This document shows, one piece after another, positions 1 through 8,863 of a DNA stretch of 64,000 nucleotides (within the stretch, counting starts at the first letter, position 1; each line of letters starts with the position of its first letter). The DNA is from Burkholderiaceae bacterium. Lineage in GTDB: Bacteria > Pseudomonadota > Gammaproteobacteria > Burkholderiales > Burkholderiaceae_B. The position numbers were made by a program, and so were the translations under genes. The notes beneath the pieces were generated by a model that was not told where the DNA came from, did no database searches, and saw only the letters and a list, made by a program, of their open reading frames with translations. Where the stretch lies: positions 49,005 to 113,004 of the forward strand of contig JAMNXR010000012.1 of NCBI GenBank assembly GCA_023653055.1. The letters run 5' to 3'.

Positions 1-2
1 CT

Positions 3-566
3 AAAGATCTCGTGCTGGTTGCACTTTTTACCGCAATGATTATTGTGCTGGGTCTGATTCCACCCGTGCCCGTGCCTTGGGTGCCAGTTCCCGTCACGTT
101 ACAAACCTTTGGGGTGATGCTGGCCGGCTTGATATTGGGTCCCTGGCGGGGTGGGCTGGTGGTGTTGACCTATGTGCTGATCGCGATGATCGGAATCCCT
201 GTATTGCCAGGTGGACGTGCTGGACTCGCGGTTCTGGCGGGTCCGACAGGTGGGTTTTTGTTGGGGATGATTCCTGGCGCTGTGGTCACGGGCTGGCTGG
301 CCGGACGGCTAAAGACAAATCGTGCTGGCAGTGGACAGCAGGGGTGGTCCGCTGCAGCCCCTCAGGTCTTTCGTTGTTGGTTAGCGGGTGTGGCGGGAGG
401 CATGGTGGTGGTCTATGCCGTCGGCATTCCATGGCTTGCCATTGTCACGGGCATGGGATTGACCAAAGCAGTCTGGGCAATCGCAGTGTTTATTCCCGGT
501 GATTTGCTAAAAGCCCTGATCGCGGGCATCGTCGCACAACGTGTGCGACGACTCGCTCTCGTTTAA
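3..566 (+). CDS. bioY: BioY family biotin transporter component (5' partial)
   Basis: Substrate-binding S component of a biotin ECF transporter in the inner membrane. The reading frame is open to the left edge (first full codon at 3, giving KDLVLVAL), so the true start lies outside the window and probably only a few residues are missing. The protein is almost entirely hydrophobic with about five to six membrane segments. It carries the family's early GLIPPVPVPWVPVPVTLQT stretch and the GWRGG/LPGGRAGLAVLAGPTGG glycine-rich loop. The 3' end overlaps the convergent livM by four bases, and a 9-bp hairpin (571-596) follows the stop. Whether bioM/bioN lie nearby cannot be seen. Recognition is firm. 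Confidence 0.9.
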   Translation, partial: KDLVLVALFTAMIIVLGLIPPVPVPWVPVPVTLQTFGVMLAGLILGPWRGGLVVLTYVLIAMIGIPVLPGGRAGLAVLAGPTGGFLLGMIPGAVVTGWLAGRLKTNRAGSGQQGWSAAAPQVFRCWLAGVAGGMVVVYAVGIPWLAIVTGMGLTKAVWAIAVFIPGDLLKALIAGIVAQRVRRLALV

Positions 567-1549
567 TTTTGCTTGAGCGCTTTACGTCGCTCAAGCCAGG
601 CACCAAACTCTCCAACGATTCCGCGGCGGAAAGCCAAGACGCAGATCACGAAAATCAGTCCGATCACAATCGAGACAGATTCACCGAGTCGTTGAAACCA
701 TTCGATCCCAGTCCAACCCGTGAGTGTCGCGCCGAGCTCGCCTACTTTGTTTTCTAGCAAGACCACGATAAACGCACCAATGACTGGACCGATGAGTGTG
801 CCGAGGCCGCCAATCAGCGTCATCAAGATCACGAGTCCAGACATTTGCCACGTTGCATCGGTGAGCGTCGCAGAAACAAAAATCAACATCTTGGTCGAGC
901 CTGCAAGGCCCGCCAACATGGCGGATAAGACAAAGGCCAACAGTTTGAAGCGATCAACGTCATAGCCAAGTGAAATGGCACGTGCTTCATTTTCTCGAAT
1001 GGCTTTGAGGACTTGTCCAAAAGGAGAGTGCACGGTGCGCCATATGATAAAAAAGCCCAAGACAAAAATACCCATCACCACGTAGTAGAGATTGAAGTCG
1101 CTTTTTAAATCAATCAAACCAAACAAGGTACCCCTAGGCACGCCTTGCAGGCCATCCTCGCCACCCGTGAAATTGGCTTGCAAGAAAAAGAAATACACCA
1201 TTTGTGACAATGCCAAGGTGATCATCGCAAAATAGATCCCGCTACGTCGAATGGCGATGGCTCCCATCGCAAGTCCGAGTATGCCGGCCACGAGCACACC
1301 AAAGGCAAGCCCTACTTCTGTAGGAAAGCCCCAGAGCTTGATTGCATGTCCCGAGGCGTAGGCAGCACTCCCCAAAAAGGCTGCGTGACCGAAGGAAAGT
1401 AGGCCTGTAAAGCCCAGTAGCAGGTTAAAGGCGCAGGCAAACAGCGCATAGCACATGATCTTCATGACGAAGACGGGATAAATGCCCGTCAAGGGTATGA
1501 GCGCTAAAAGGATCAGTGCCAGTAAATAGCCGAGATTCTGACGATTCAT
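563..1549 (-). CDS. livM: Branched-chain amino acid ABC transporter permease LivM
   Basis: Inner-membrane permease of a Liv-type high-affinity branched-chain amino-acid (or related amide) importer. The 328-residue product is hydrophobic with about eight to ten membrane helices. It has the LivM hallmark FNLLLGFTGLLSFGHAAFLG near residue 50 and the GGLGTLIGPVIGA loop near 250, where the ATPase is contacted. The start ATG overlaps the livH stop by four bases (ATGA type), so translation is probably coupled. It is the last gene of the livG-livF-livK-livH-livM cluster. The substrate cannot be fixed from sequence: leucine/isoleucine/valine, or urea and short amides, are all possible for this family. 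Confidence 0.93.
   Translation of the reverse strand: MNRQNLGYLLALILLALIPLTGIYPVFVMKIMCYALFACAFNLLLGFTGLLSFGHAAFLGSAAYASGHAIKLWGFPTEVGLAFGVLVAGILGLAMGAIAIRRSGIYFAMITLALSQMVYFFFLQANFTGGEDGLQGVPRGTLFGLIDLKSDFNLYYVVMGIFVLGFFIIWRTVHSPFGQVLKAIRENEARAISLGYDVDRFKLLAFVLSAMLAGLAGSTKMLIFVSATLTDATWQMSGLVILMTLIGGLGTLIGPVIGAFIVVLLENKVGELGATLTGWTGIEWFQRLGESVSIVIGLIFVICVLAFRRGIVGEFGAWLERRKALKQN
571..596. terminator. Hairpin at the bioY/livM convergent end
   Basis: A perfect 9-bp inverted repeat (GCTTGAGCG at 571-579 and CGCTCAAGC at 588-596, 8-nt loop) lies just past the bioY stop and inside the last codons of livM. Neither strand has a clear T-tract after it, so it may be a 3'-end stabilising hairpin or a weak bidirectional terminator. 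Confidence 0.4.
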
Positions 1550-2433
1550 TTTTCTTTTCCAAACAAACCGGCTGGGCGAATCAATAAGACAATCGCCATG
1601 ATAATAAACACAACTGTACTTGAGGCCTCAGGCCAAAAAACTTTAGTCAGTCCTTCGATCACGCCAAGTCCAAGACCTGTCACGATCGCGCCAAGTATCG
1701 AGCCCATTCCACCAATCACCACAACGGCGAACACCACAATAATCAAGTTTGATCCCATCAGCGGTGAAACTTGAATAATGGGGGCGGCTAACACGCCTGC
1801 AAAACCTGCCAGAGCGACGCCAAAGCCATAGGTTAAGGTGATCATGAGCGGCACATTGACACCAAAGGCTTCTACGAGGCGAGGATTTTCAGTACCGGCG
1901 CGCAACAATGCGCCGAGCCGTGTGCGTTCAATCACGAACCAAGTAATCAGGCAAACCGTGAGCGAGGCCACAACGACCCAAGCACGATAATTTGGCAGCA
2001 TCATGAAGCCGAGATTCGTGGCACCCCGAAGTGCTTCGGGCGAAGAGTATGGCTGCCCTGAGGCGCCATAGAAACTGCGGAATAATCCCTCGATGAGCAG
2101 CGTGATACCAAAGGTCAGTAACAGACCATACAGGTGATCGAGTTTGTAGAGGTGTTTTAAGAGAAACTTTTCAATCAGGATACCGAAGAGGCCAACCAAG
2201 ATCGGAGCCACTATCAGCATGACCCAGTAGTTCAAGCCTAAATAATTCAGTCCCATCCAGGCAAGAAAAGCGCCCAACATGTACAAAGCGCCATGTGCAA
2301 AATTGATCACGTTGAGTAAGCCGAAAATGACGGCGAGACCCAGCGACAAAATGGCGTAGAAAGAGCCGTTTACCAGGCCCAGCAAAAGCTGTCCCAGAAA
2401 CGCTTGCAAGGGAATACCAAAAATAGTGATCAT
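1546..2433 (-). CDS. livH: Branched-chain amino acid ABC transporter permease LivH
   Basis: Second permease of the Liv importer, 295 residues with about eight membrane helices. Family features are the early FGLLNVINFAHGALYMLGAF motif, the PNYRAWVV segment, and the C-terminal GGMGSILGAIVTGLGLG loop thought to contact LivG/LivF. It pairs with LivM to form the channel. The gene follows livK after an 80-bp gap that holds a strong hairpin and overlaps livM by four bases. The Shine-Dalgarno before the ATG is weak. Confidence 0.93.
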   Translation of the reverse strand: MITIFGIPLQAFLGQLLLGLVNGSFYAILSLGLAVIFGLLNVINFAHGALYMLGAFLAWMGLNYLGLNYWVMLIVAPILVGLFGILIEKFLLKHLYKLDHLYGLLLTFGITLLIEGLFRSFYGASGQPYSSPEALRGATNLGFMMLPNYRAWVVVASLTVCLITWFVIERTRLGALLRAGTENPRLVEAFGVNVPLMITLTYGFGVALAGFAGVLAAPIIQVSPLMGSNLIIVVFAVVVIGGMGSILGAIVTGLGLGVIEGLTKVFWPEASSTVVFIIMAIVLLIRPAGLFGKEK

Positions 2434-2475
2434 CGTCTGCCTACTTCATCAAGCCTATTGTCAGAACAGCTTTAA

Positions 2476-2505
2476 TGCCCCCGGGCACCATGTGCAACGG
2501 GGGCA
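2476..2505 (-). promoter_or_regulatory. Intercistronic hairpin between livK and livH
   Basis: An 8-bp perfect GC-rich stem (2476-2483 with 2498-2505) encloses a second 4-bp stem (GCAC 2485-2488 with GTGC 2492-2495). It sits just after the livK stop in the liv transcript and has no following T-tract. Such structures commonly protect the binding-protein message or damp downstream permease expression; that role is inferred. Confidence 0.5.
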
Positions 2506-2513
2506 AGGTCTGA

Positions 2514-3725
2514 TTATTTCTTGACGAGTTTGCAAGTGGACTCAGACAACTTGGTGAAAACCTCTTCACCAGGCAACACAGCGATTTGCTTGTAGTAGTC
2601 CCAAGGTCCTTTGGACTCGCTTGGCTTTTTGACTTCCATCAAGAACATGTCGTGCACCATACGACCATCTTCGCGGACGTAGCCGTTTTTGGCAAACATA
2701 TCATTGACTTTATTGGACTTCATCCATTTCATGACGGTATCGCCGTCATCGCTACCCGTTGCTTTAATCGCGTTGAGATAGAACGATACAGCGGAGTAGT
2801 CACCGGCTTGAATCATTGAAGGCTTACGTTTAACGCGCGCCTCAAATTTCTTGGACCAAGCACGGGTTTCGTCGTTTTGATCCCAGTACCAGCCGTCGGT
2901 AAATTGCATGCCTTGTGTAGCTTGCAAACCAAGTGAATGGATGTCATTGATGAAAATCAACAGGCCAGCCATTTTCATGGTCTTGCCGATGCCAAACTCG
3001 TTTGCAGCTTTGATCGAGTTGATCGTGTCGCCACCCGCATTTGCAAGGCCCAAAATTTGTGCTTTGGAGCTCTGTGCCTGGAGCAGGAAGGATGAGAAGT
3101 CGGAGGAGTTCAGCGGTGCGCGCACTTGGCCTTTGACTTCGCCACCAGCCTCTCTGACAACCTTGGCGGTATCACGCTCAAGCGCATGGCCAAATGCATA
3201 GTCCGCAGTCAAGAAATACCAGCTCTTGCCGCCGGCTTTCACCACAGCAGAACCCGTGCCGCGTGCGAGTGCGACGGTGTCATAGGCCCAGTGAATCGTG
3301 TAGGGCGTGCACTGTGAGCCTGTCAGGTCAGAAGCAGCGGCGCCAATGGCAAAAAACGGCTTTTTCTTTTCAGCGGCAATGCCTGCCAGCGCCAAGTTGA
3401 CGCCAGAGTTGGTGCCACCAATCAGCATGTCGATTTTTTGCTGGTCGAACCATTCACGGGCGCGTGCGGCAGCAACGTCCGCTTTGTTTTGATGGTCAGC
3501 AAAAACGAGTTCAATTTTTTTACCGTTGATCTCACCACCTGCATCAGCAATTGCCATGCGGGCAGCTTCGATGCCGCCTGCGCCGTCGATATCGGAATAG
3601 ACGCTAGCCATGTCGGTGATGAAGCCGATACGGATGACGTTGTCAGACACGTTTGCTTGTGCGGTGTGACCGACAAGTCCGAGGCCTGCCATCATCAACG
3701 AAGCACTTAGGGTACGAAGTTTCAT
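2514..3725 (-). CDS. livK: Branched-chain amino acid ABC transporter substrate-binding protein (LivK-like)
   Basis: Periplasmic receptor of the Liv importer, 403 residues, type I periplasmic-binding fold. A classical signal peptide covers about residues 1-24 (MKLRTLSASLMMAGLGLVG, cleavage after AQA). The mature part begins with the family phrase VIRIGFITDMASVYSDIDG and contains LIGGTNSGVNLA (about 98-109) in the ligand cleft. The ORF starts behind a strong AGGAGA. It is longer than E. coli LivK (about 370) and resembles the large group of Liv receptors expanded in Burkholderiales, whose ligands range from amino acids to aromatic acids. The exact ligand is unknown. It lies between livF and livH in the cluster. 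Confidence 0.9.
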   Translation of the reverse strand: MKLRTLSASLMMAGLGLVGHTAQANVSDNVIRIGFITDMASVYSDIDGAGGIEAARMAIADAGGEINGKKIELVFADHQNKADVAAARAREWFDQQKIDMLIGGTNSGVNLALAGIAAEKKKPFFAIGAAASDLTGSQCTPYTIHWAYDTVALARGTGSAVVKAGGKSWYFLTADYAFGHALERDTAKVVREAGGEVKGQVRAPLNSSDFSSFLLQAQSSKAQILGLANAGGDTINSIKAANEFGIGKTMKMAGLLIFINDIHSLGLQATQGMQFTDGWYWDQNDETRAWSKKFEARVKRKPSMIQAGDYSAVSFYLNAIKATGSDDGDTVMKWMKSNKVNDMFAKNGYVREDGRMVHDMFLMEVKKPSESKGPWDYYKQIAVLPGEEVFTKLSESTCKLVKK

Positions 3726-3838
3726 TTAATTCTCCTGGGGTTCGCTGCTTGAAAATTTTCTTGGTTTAAAAAAGTGTGTCATGCTTGTTTAAGTTAGGTT
3801 TTTTACGCGCTTAAAATTTTTAAATGCGTAAAAGATTT

Positions 3839-4549
3839 TTAAACGCCTAAAAGTTCAGTTAATACAGATTGTTTTTCTTTGAGGTCTTTGGCATCAAAGT
3901 GCTCGACGATTTGCCCATGTTCCATGACATAAAAACGATCAGCCAACGGTGCGGCAAAACGGAAGTTTTGTTCGACCATGATAATGGTGTAACCCTTGGC
4001 TTTGAGCATCTTGATCATGCGTGCGAGTGCTTGCACAATGACAGGCGCCAAGCCTTCTGAAATCTCGTCGAGTAAAAGTAGATTGGCACCGGTACGCAAA
4101 ATGCGTGCGACGGCAAGCATTTGTTGTTCCCCTCCAGAAAGACGTGTGCCGGGTGAGTGTCTACGTTCCAATAGGTTGGGGAACATCTCGTAAATCTCAG
4201 CCAGCGACATGCCGCCACCCGCGACACCCACAGGGGGTGGCAACAGCAGGTTTTCTTCGCAGGACAAACTCGCAAAAATACCGCGCTCTTCTGGACAATA
4301 ACCGATGCCGAGGTGCGCGATCTTAAAGGTGGCCATGTCGATGGCTTCTTGACCGTGGATCCGCACAGAGCCTTTACGGGAGCCAGTTAAACCGAGGATT
4401 GCGCGTAGAGTCGTTGTACGACCGGCACCATTACGTCCCAGCAAGGTCACAACTTCGCCTTTGTTGACGGTTAAATTGACGCCATGCAGAATATGAGATT
4501 CACCGTACCACGCATGCAGGTTATTGATTTCGAGTGCGGCATTGCTCAT
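3839..4549 (-). CDS. livF: Branched-chain amino acid ABC transporter ATPase LivF, Walker A Lys replaced by Arg
   Basis: Cytoplasmic ATPase subunit of the Liv importer, 236 residues, the usual LivF length. The signature LSGGEQQ (137-143), Walker B LLLLDE (157-162) and switch His region (MVEQN, about 196) are intact. The P-loop, however, reads GRNGAGRTT (38-46): position 44 is Arg (CGT codon), where nearly all ABC ATPases have Lys. The gene is otherwise undamaged and overlaps livG by four bases, so this is a substitution in an apparently functional gene. Activity may depend on the partner LivG, which has a normal Walker A. Confidence 0.92.
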   Translation of the reverse strand: MSNAALEINNLHAWYGESHILHGVNLTVNKGEVVTLLGRNGAGRTTTLRAILGLTGSRKGSVRIHGQEAIDMATFKIAHLGIGYCPEERGIFASLSCEENLLLPPPVGVAGGGMSLAEIYEMFPNLLERRHSPGTRLSGGEQQMLAVARILRTGANLLLLDEISEGLAPVIVQALARMIKMLKAKGYTIIMVEQNFRFAAPLADRFYVMEHGQIVEHFDAKDLKEKQSVLTELLGV

Positions 4550-5319
4550 CCGTGTGCTCCCTCAAGTTCGCCCTCTGTGGTCCCCATGTAGGCTTCCATC
4601 ACGGCAGGGTCTTTTGAGACGTGTGCGTAGTTGCCCTCGGCCAACACCGATCCACGCGCCAACACGGTGATGGTATCTGCAATGGATGAAACCACATTCA
4701 TGTTGTGTTCAACCATCAAAATGGTGCGGCCAACGCTCACGCGTTTGATGAGTTGCGTCACGCGATCGACATCTTCGTGTCCCATGCCTTGGGTGGGTTC
4801 GTCCAGAAGCATGAGTTCAGGCTCCATGGCCAGCGTGGTGGCGATCTCCAGGGCTCTTTTGCGGCCATAGGGAAGGTTGACTGTCATTTCATCCGCAAAC
4901 GCGCCGAGATCAACTTGTTCTAGGAGTTCGCGTGCACGCTCGTTTAGGGCGTTTAAACGCTTGTCGCTTTGCCAAAAATGAAAGGAGAGCCCCGTCTCGC
5001 GCTGCAAGCCAATGCGAACATTTTCAAGGACAGATAAATGTGGAAAAACGGCAGAGATTTGAAACGAGCGAATAATGCCTCTGCGTGCAATGTTTGCAGG
5101 CGTGTCGCGGGTGATGTCCGTGCCGTTAAATAAGATACGGCCGCGTGTTGGCGTTAGAAATTTGGTGAGTAAGTTAAAACACGTCGTTTTTCCAGCACCA
5201 TTTGGACCGATCAAGGCATGGATTTGTCCGCGTTGAACTTGGAGAGAGACGTCATTGACCGCGATAAAACCACGGAATTCTTTGGTGAGCTTTTGCGTCT
5301 CAAGAATGATGTCTTGCAT
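4546..5319 (-). CDS. livG: Branched-chain amino acid ABC transporter ATPase LivG
   Basis: First gene of the liv cluster, 257 residues. It is the LivG-type ATPase, with a canonical Walker A GPNGAGKTT (38-46), the LivG-specific insertion around SFQISAVFPHLSVLENVRIGL, signature-region LPYGRKRALEIA (about 149-160) and Walker B LMLLDEP. It forms a heterodimeric ATPase with LivF. As LivF lacks the P-loop lysine, LivG may supply the fully competent site. The C-terminal AYMGTTEGELEGAHG tail is short. A possible promoter lies upstream at 5358-5387. Confidence 0.94.
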   Translation of the reverse strand: MQDIILETQKLTKEFRGFIAVNDVSLQVQRGQIHALIGPNGAGKTTCFNLLTKFLTPTRGRILFNGTDITRDTPANIARRGIIRSFQISAVFPHLSVLENVRIGLQRETGLSFHFWQSDKRLNALNERARELLEQVDLGAFADEMTVNLPYGRKRALEIATTLAMEPELMLLDEPTQGMGHEDVDRVTQLIKRVSVGRTILMVEHNMNVVSSIADTITVLARGSVLAEGNYAHVSKDPAVMEAYMGTTEGELEGAHG

Positions 5320-5357
5320 ACAGCCACCTACTTAAATTGTTAAACCTTTAATCCCTA

Positions 5358-5387
5358 AGTATCGCGCAGTTTGCTTTTTTTTTTCAA
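5358..5387 (-). promoter_or_regulatory. Possible sigma-70 promoter for livG
   Basis: On the minus strand TTGAAA (5387-5382), an 18-nt spacer containing an A-tract, and GATACT (5363-5358) lie about 40 bases before the livG ATG. The -10 matches only 4 of 6 consensus positions, so this is tentative. Confidence 0.3.
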
Positions 5388-5409
5388 TTCGGGTTTGCCT
5401 TAGGAGGCG

Positions 5410-6045
5410 TTAACCCTTGGTTTTTTTTGTGTACTCACACAGGTCAGAAATCCCGCACTGAGAGCATTTTGGCGTCCGCGCCACGCAAATGTAACGGCCG
5501 TGCAAAATTAACCAGTGGTGGACATCAAGTTTAAATTCGTCTGCGACAAATTTTTCCAGTCCTTTTTCAACTGCGACAACATCTTTGCCAGGCGCAATTT
5601 TTGTTCGATTGGATACTCTGAAAATGTGCGTGTCGACGGCGATGGTGGGTTGACCAAACGCGGTGTTGAGTACAACGTTGGCGGTTTTTCGGCCAACGCC
5701 GGGTAGTGCCTCGAGCGCCTCGCGAGTTTGAGGGACTTTGCCACCGTGTTGCTCGAGCAAAATGCCGCAAGTCGCAATCGCGTTCTTGGCTTTGTTTTTA
5801 TAGAGGCCAATGGTTTTGATGTAGTCCATCAGTTTTTCTTCACCGAGTGCATAGAGCGCCTTGGGCGTCCCATAGCGGGGGAAAAACTTGCGCGTTGCGA
5901 TATTGACGGCTTTGTCTGTCGTTTGGGCTGAAAGCAAAACGGCGATCAGCAGTTGAAAGTCACTTTTGTACTCAAGCTCGGTCGTGGGGGTAGGATTGGC
6001 CGCACGCAAGCGCGTGAATATTTCTCGACGCTTCTGTGGATTCAT
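5410..6045 (-). CDS. nth: Endonuclease III (base-excision repair)
   Basis: Bifunctional DNA glycosylase/AP lyase that removes oxidised pyrimidines. The 211-residue protein matches E. coli Nth in length and spacing. The helix-hairpin-helix [12 protein letters not shown] contains catalytic Lys120, catalytic Asp138 lies in AVDTHIFRV, and the C-terminal [4Fe-4S] loop has Cys187, 194, 197 and 203 (C-x6-C-x2-C-x5-C). The ATG overlaps the rsxB stop by four bases. The rsxB-nth pairing is also known from other proteobacteria and places an iron-sulfur repair enzyme beside an electron-transfer ferredoxin. Confidence 0.96.
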   Translation of the reverse strand: MNPQKRREIFTRLRAANPTPTTELEYKSDFQLLIAVLLSAQTTDKAVNIATRKFFPRYGTPKALYALGEEKLMDYIKTIGLYKNKAKNAIATCGILLEQHGGKVPQTREALEALPGVGRKTANVVLNTAFGQPTIAVDTHIFRVSNRTKIAPGKDVVAVEKGLEKFVADEFKLDVHHWLILHGRYICVARTPKCSQCGISDLCEYTKKTKG

Positions 6046-6686
6046 GAGGTGGCGGCATTTCGGCGCGCGCGCGCGCGGGCGAGTGCGGCTTGAACGGCGG
6101 TTTGTTTTTCTTGGACAGCGCTCGTTGACAGAGCCACTTGAGGCGTGGTGTGTGTCAAGTAGTCCTCAGAAGCATCGGTTTGCTCGCTAGATCTTAAGCT
6201 TGCGGGCGTTTTGTTCACACGCAGCTGTCTGCGGGTGTATCGCGCGCGCGCTTGATCTGCATCATTGCGGGTCCATGTTCGGGCGGGCGCAACATCGACC
6301 ATCTCTATGCAATCCACTGGGCAAGGGGCTACGCATAAGTCACAACCCGTACAGTCATCGGACAAGACGGTATGCATGACTTTTGAAGCGCCTAGAATGG
6401 CATCCACTGGACAGGCTTGAATGCATAGTGTGCAACCAATGCAATATTGCTCATCAATCACAGCAACTTGGAGTGGAACGTGCAAGCCACAATCTGTATC
6501 AAGCGCAAGGATTGGACGATCGAGAAGCTGAGCAAGTGCCGCAACGCCAGCCTCGCCGCCAGGTGGGCAGCGATTGATAGGGGCCGAATCTTCGGCGATG
6601 GCGCGCGCGTAGGGCGCGCAGCCATCAAAGCCACATTTCGTGCACTGTGTTTGCGGGAGCAAACGATTGATGCGTTCAGCCAGCAT
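6042..6686 (-). CDS. rsxB: RsxB/RnfB-type iron-sulfur electron transfer protein
   Basis: Soluble ferredoxin-like protein, 214 residues. The N-terminal RnfB-type [4Fe-4S] domain has Cys15, 18, 23 and 40 (CTKCGFDGC...CPPGG). Two classical ferredoxin motifs follow: [12 protein letters not shown] (Cys82/85/88/92) and [12 protein letters not shown] (112/115/118/122). The Ala/Arg-rich tail ends in ARARARR. I start it at 6686 because the ATG there overlaps the upstream TAA (TAATG), although the frame is open further. Unlike E. coli RsxB it lacks an N-terminal membrane anchor, and no other rnf/rsx genes are nearby, so its electron partners are unknown. It is translationally linked to nth. Confidence 0.9.
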   Translation of the reverse strand: MLAERINRLLPQTQCTKCGFDGCAPYARAIAEDSAPINRCPPGGEAGVAALAQLLDRPILALDTDCGLHVPLQVAVIDEQYCIGCTLCIQACPVDAILGASKVMHTVLSDDCTGCDLCVAPCPVDCIEMVDVAPARTWTRNDADQARARYTRRQLRVNKTPASLRSSEQTDASEDYLTHTTPQVALSTSAVQEKQTAVQAALARARARRNAATS

Positions 6687-7912
6687 TAGACGCGGCGAAT
6701 AAATTCCGCGATTTGCGGACAAATTGTCGTGCGCCAACGGCGACCCGAGAAAATGCCGTAATGACCGCATTCCGGGGCGGTGTAGTGCTGTTTGCGCTTA
6801 GCCGGGATGCCTGAGCAAAGCGTTTGTGCGGCGCGCGTTTGGCCCTCGCCGGAGATGTCGTCGAGCTCGCCTTCAATCGTAAACAATGCGACGGATTTGA
6901 TATCGGCGGGTCGCACAATCTGTCCATCAATTTCCCATGTGCCGTTGGGCAGATCGAAATCTTGAAAGACGACACGAATCGTGTCGAGGTAAAAATCAGC
7001 CGACATATCTAGCACTGCGTTGTATTCGTTGTAGAAACGACGGTGCATCTCAGCGTCTTCATCGTCGCCGCGCAGGAGATCAAGATAAAAGTCGTAATGG
7101 GATTTGAGATGACGGTCAGGGTTCATCGACAAAAAGCCAGCATGCTGTAAAAAGCCTGGATACACGCGACGACCAGCACCAGGATATTGGGCAGGAACCG
7201 TGTGAATCAGCTTTTCTTCGAACCATTTAAAAGGTTTGGTGGTGGCCAGACGGTTGACCTGCGTGGGAGAGCAACGCGGATCAATCGGGCCACCCATCAT
7301 GACCATGCTGCGTGGCAGGCAAGGATCTTTATTGGTGGCCATCAGAGAAATTGCAGCAAGCGCAGGCACAGTAGGCTGGCATACAGAGATGACGTGCACG
7401 TCGGGACCGAGTTGTCTAACAAAATCCTGAATGTAATACACGTAGTCATTCAAGCTGAAAGAACCTTCGGACATCGGCACCATGCGCGCATCTTTCCAGT
7501 CTGTCACATAGACTTCGTGTTCGGCGATGAGTGAACGCACCGTGTCGCGTAATAGCGTCGCATGGTGGCCAGACATCGGCGCAATCAATAGAATTTTTGG
7601 TGAGGCCTTACGTACTTTTTCTGAAATATCGCGGTTGAAATAAATCAGATTGCAAAAGGGTTTGGTGTACACATTTTCTTGGCTCACCGCGACACTTTTG
7701 CCGGCGACCTCAGTGGTGGGTAAGTCCCATGCAGGTTTATCGTATGTTTTGCCTAGGCGATAAATCAGCTCATAGCTTGCGGCCATCTGCCTCGCCATCG
7801 GCGAGTATGCAAGTGGACTGCCAGGGAGGGAAAAGAGTTTGGACCCGACTTCGGTGAAGTGCGCAAGCGGCGACAACATGGCCCGTTGCATTTCATGCAA
7901 ATCATAAAGCAT
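6686..7912 (-). CDS. phaZ: Intracellular poly(3-hydroxybutyrate) depolymerase
   Basis: Cytoplasmic depolymerase that mobilises stored PHB granules. It has 408 residues and begins with the family-typical [13 protein letters not shown]. The lipase-box-like nucleophile is a cysteine ([10 protein letters not shown], Cys178), as in Ralstonia PhaZ1. A PHB_depo_C-type C-terminus includes [15 protein letters not shown] (a candidate catalytic Asp) and [13 protein letters not shown] with the candidate catalytic His. No signal peptide is seen. Its TAA overlaps the rsxB ATG by one base, so the two may be co-translated. It implies that the organism stores polyhydroxyalkanoate, though no synthase is visible here. 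Confidence 0.93.
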   Translation of the reverse strand: MLYDLHEMQRAMLSPLAHFTEVGSKLFSLPGSPLAYSPMARQMAASYELIYRLGKTYDKPAWDLPTTEVAGKSVAVSQENVYTKPFCNLIYFNRDISEKVRKASPKILLIAPMSGHHATLLRDTVRSLIAEHEVYVTDWKDARMVPMSEGSFSLNDYVYYIQDFVRQLGPDVHVISVCQPTVPALAAISLMATNKDPCLPRSMVMMGGPIDPRCSPTQVNRLATTKPFKWFEEKLIHTVPAQYPGAGRRVYPGFLQHAGFLSMNPDRHLKSHYDFYLDLLRGDDEDAEMHRRFYNEYNAVLDMSADFYLDTIRVVFQDFDLPNGTWEIDGQIVRPADIKSVALFTIEGELDDISGEGQTRAAQTLCSGIPAKRKQHYTAPECGHYGIFSGRRWRTTICPQIAEFIRRV

Positions 7913-8039
7913 GCTTCATTCCCTTAATGGTCACAAGATGATGCATTATCCACCCTAAAGTGAGCGATCAGCGGGACTGAATGTGTATGAATTGCTGTGC
8001 CGCAACAAAATGTCGCAAAACCACCACGCAAACAAGGGT

Positions 8040-8861
8040 TTACCAGTAGTTTTCAACGGCCAGATTACCTGCAACGCCGCGTCTTCCGGGCGCAAAGCCG
8101 CGCTCAGACAGAAGTCCACGCATCTCGGTGACCATGGCAGGGTTGCCGCAAAGCATGACCCGAGAGCGTGCGGGTTCGAGCGCCACGCCAACGCGCTGCT
8201 CAAGTTCGCCATTGACTAATAACGTGGTCAAACGTGCCGCATCCCGCCATTGCGACGAAATAGAGGGGGAGAGGTCGCAGGTAAGGGGTTCCTGCGACGT
8301 CACTGGCAAATAGATAAATTGGGCGCTTTGGTCGCCTGAACGTTGCATGAGAGCGATAAGTTCGTCCCGGTAAGCCAGTTCGGTGGCATTACGCACGCCA
8401 TGCAGCAGAATAATGCGCTTGAAGCGGCTCCAGGTGGCAGGGTCACGCAGCATGGAGAGGTAGGCGGACAAGCCTGTACCGGTCGCAATGAGCCAGAGAT
8501 CCTCACCCTCAACAAAACGTTCAAGGGTCAAAAAACCAAATACCGTTTTATCTATCCAGAGCGATTCGCCGATCTGCAGTCGCGCAAGGGCAGGGCTGAA
8601 TTTTCCATCTGGTACGACAACAGAATAGAACTCGAGTTCATTGGCATCTGGTCGGGAGACCATCGAGTACGCGCGCCATTCATTGGGTTCGGGGGACGTA
8701 TCGGCGGGTAAAGCCTCGGAGTCACCTACAAACAACCCTAAACGGGCAAATTGACCGGGTAAAAAAGAAAAGTCTGGGTCGCGTGTCACCGTGACAGAAA
8801 ATAACTTGTCTGTCAGCCAAATGGTTTTAGCCAGGACGGTTTGTCGGGTATAGCGCGACAC
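8040..8861 (-). CDS. fpr: Ferredoxin--NADP reductase
   Basis: FAD enzyme moving electrons between NADPH and ferredoxin or flavodoxin, 273 residues. The FAD-binding barrel contains FLPGQFARLGL and RAYSMVSRP. The NADP domain has the GTGLSAYLSMLRDP motif and LCGNPAMVTEMR near the C-terminus. The terminal Tyr-Trp (ENYW) is like other bacterial Fpr proteins, whose final aromatic residues stack on FAD. It lies two bases downstream of fdxA on the same strand, so the pair is probably one functional unit. A 127-bp gap separates it from phaZ. Confidence 0.93.
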   Translation of the reverse strand: MSRYTRQTVLAKTIWLTDKLFSVTVTRDPDFSFLPGQFARLGLFVGDSEALPADTSPEPNEWRAYSMVSRPDANELEFYSVVVPDGKFSPALARLQIGESLWIDKTVFGFLTLERFVEGEDLWLIATGTGLSAYLSMLRDPATWSRFKRIILLHGVRNATELAYRDELIALMQRSGDQSAQFIYLPVTSQEPLTCDLSPSISSQWRDAARLTTLLVNGELEQRVGVALEPARSRVMLCGNPAMVTEMRGLLSERGFAPGRRGVAGNLAVENYW

Positions 8862-8863
8862 GC

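Noticed and set aside
3801..3833. AT-rich hairpin between livF and livK (TTTTACGC/GCGTAAAA)
   Set aside because: The 17-nt loop and lack of a T-tract on the liv strand make a terminator unlikely; it may be chance in an AT-rich gap.
6687..6770. Longer RsxB start within phaZ
   Set aside because: The ATG in the TAATG overlap gives the usual N-terminus and length.
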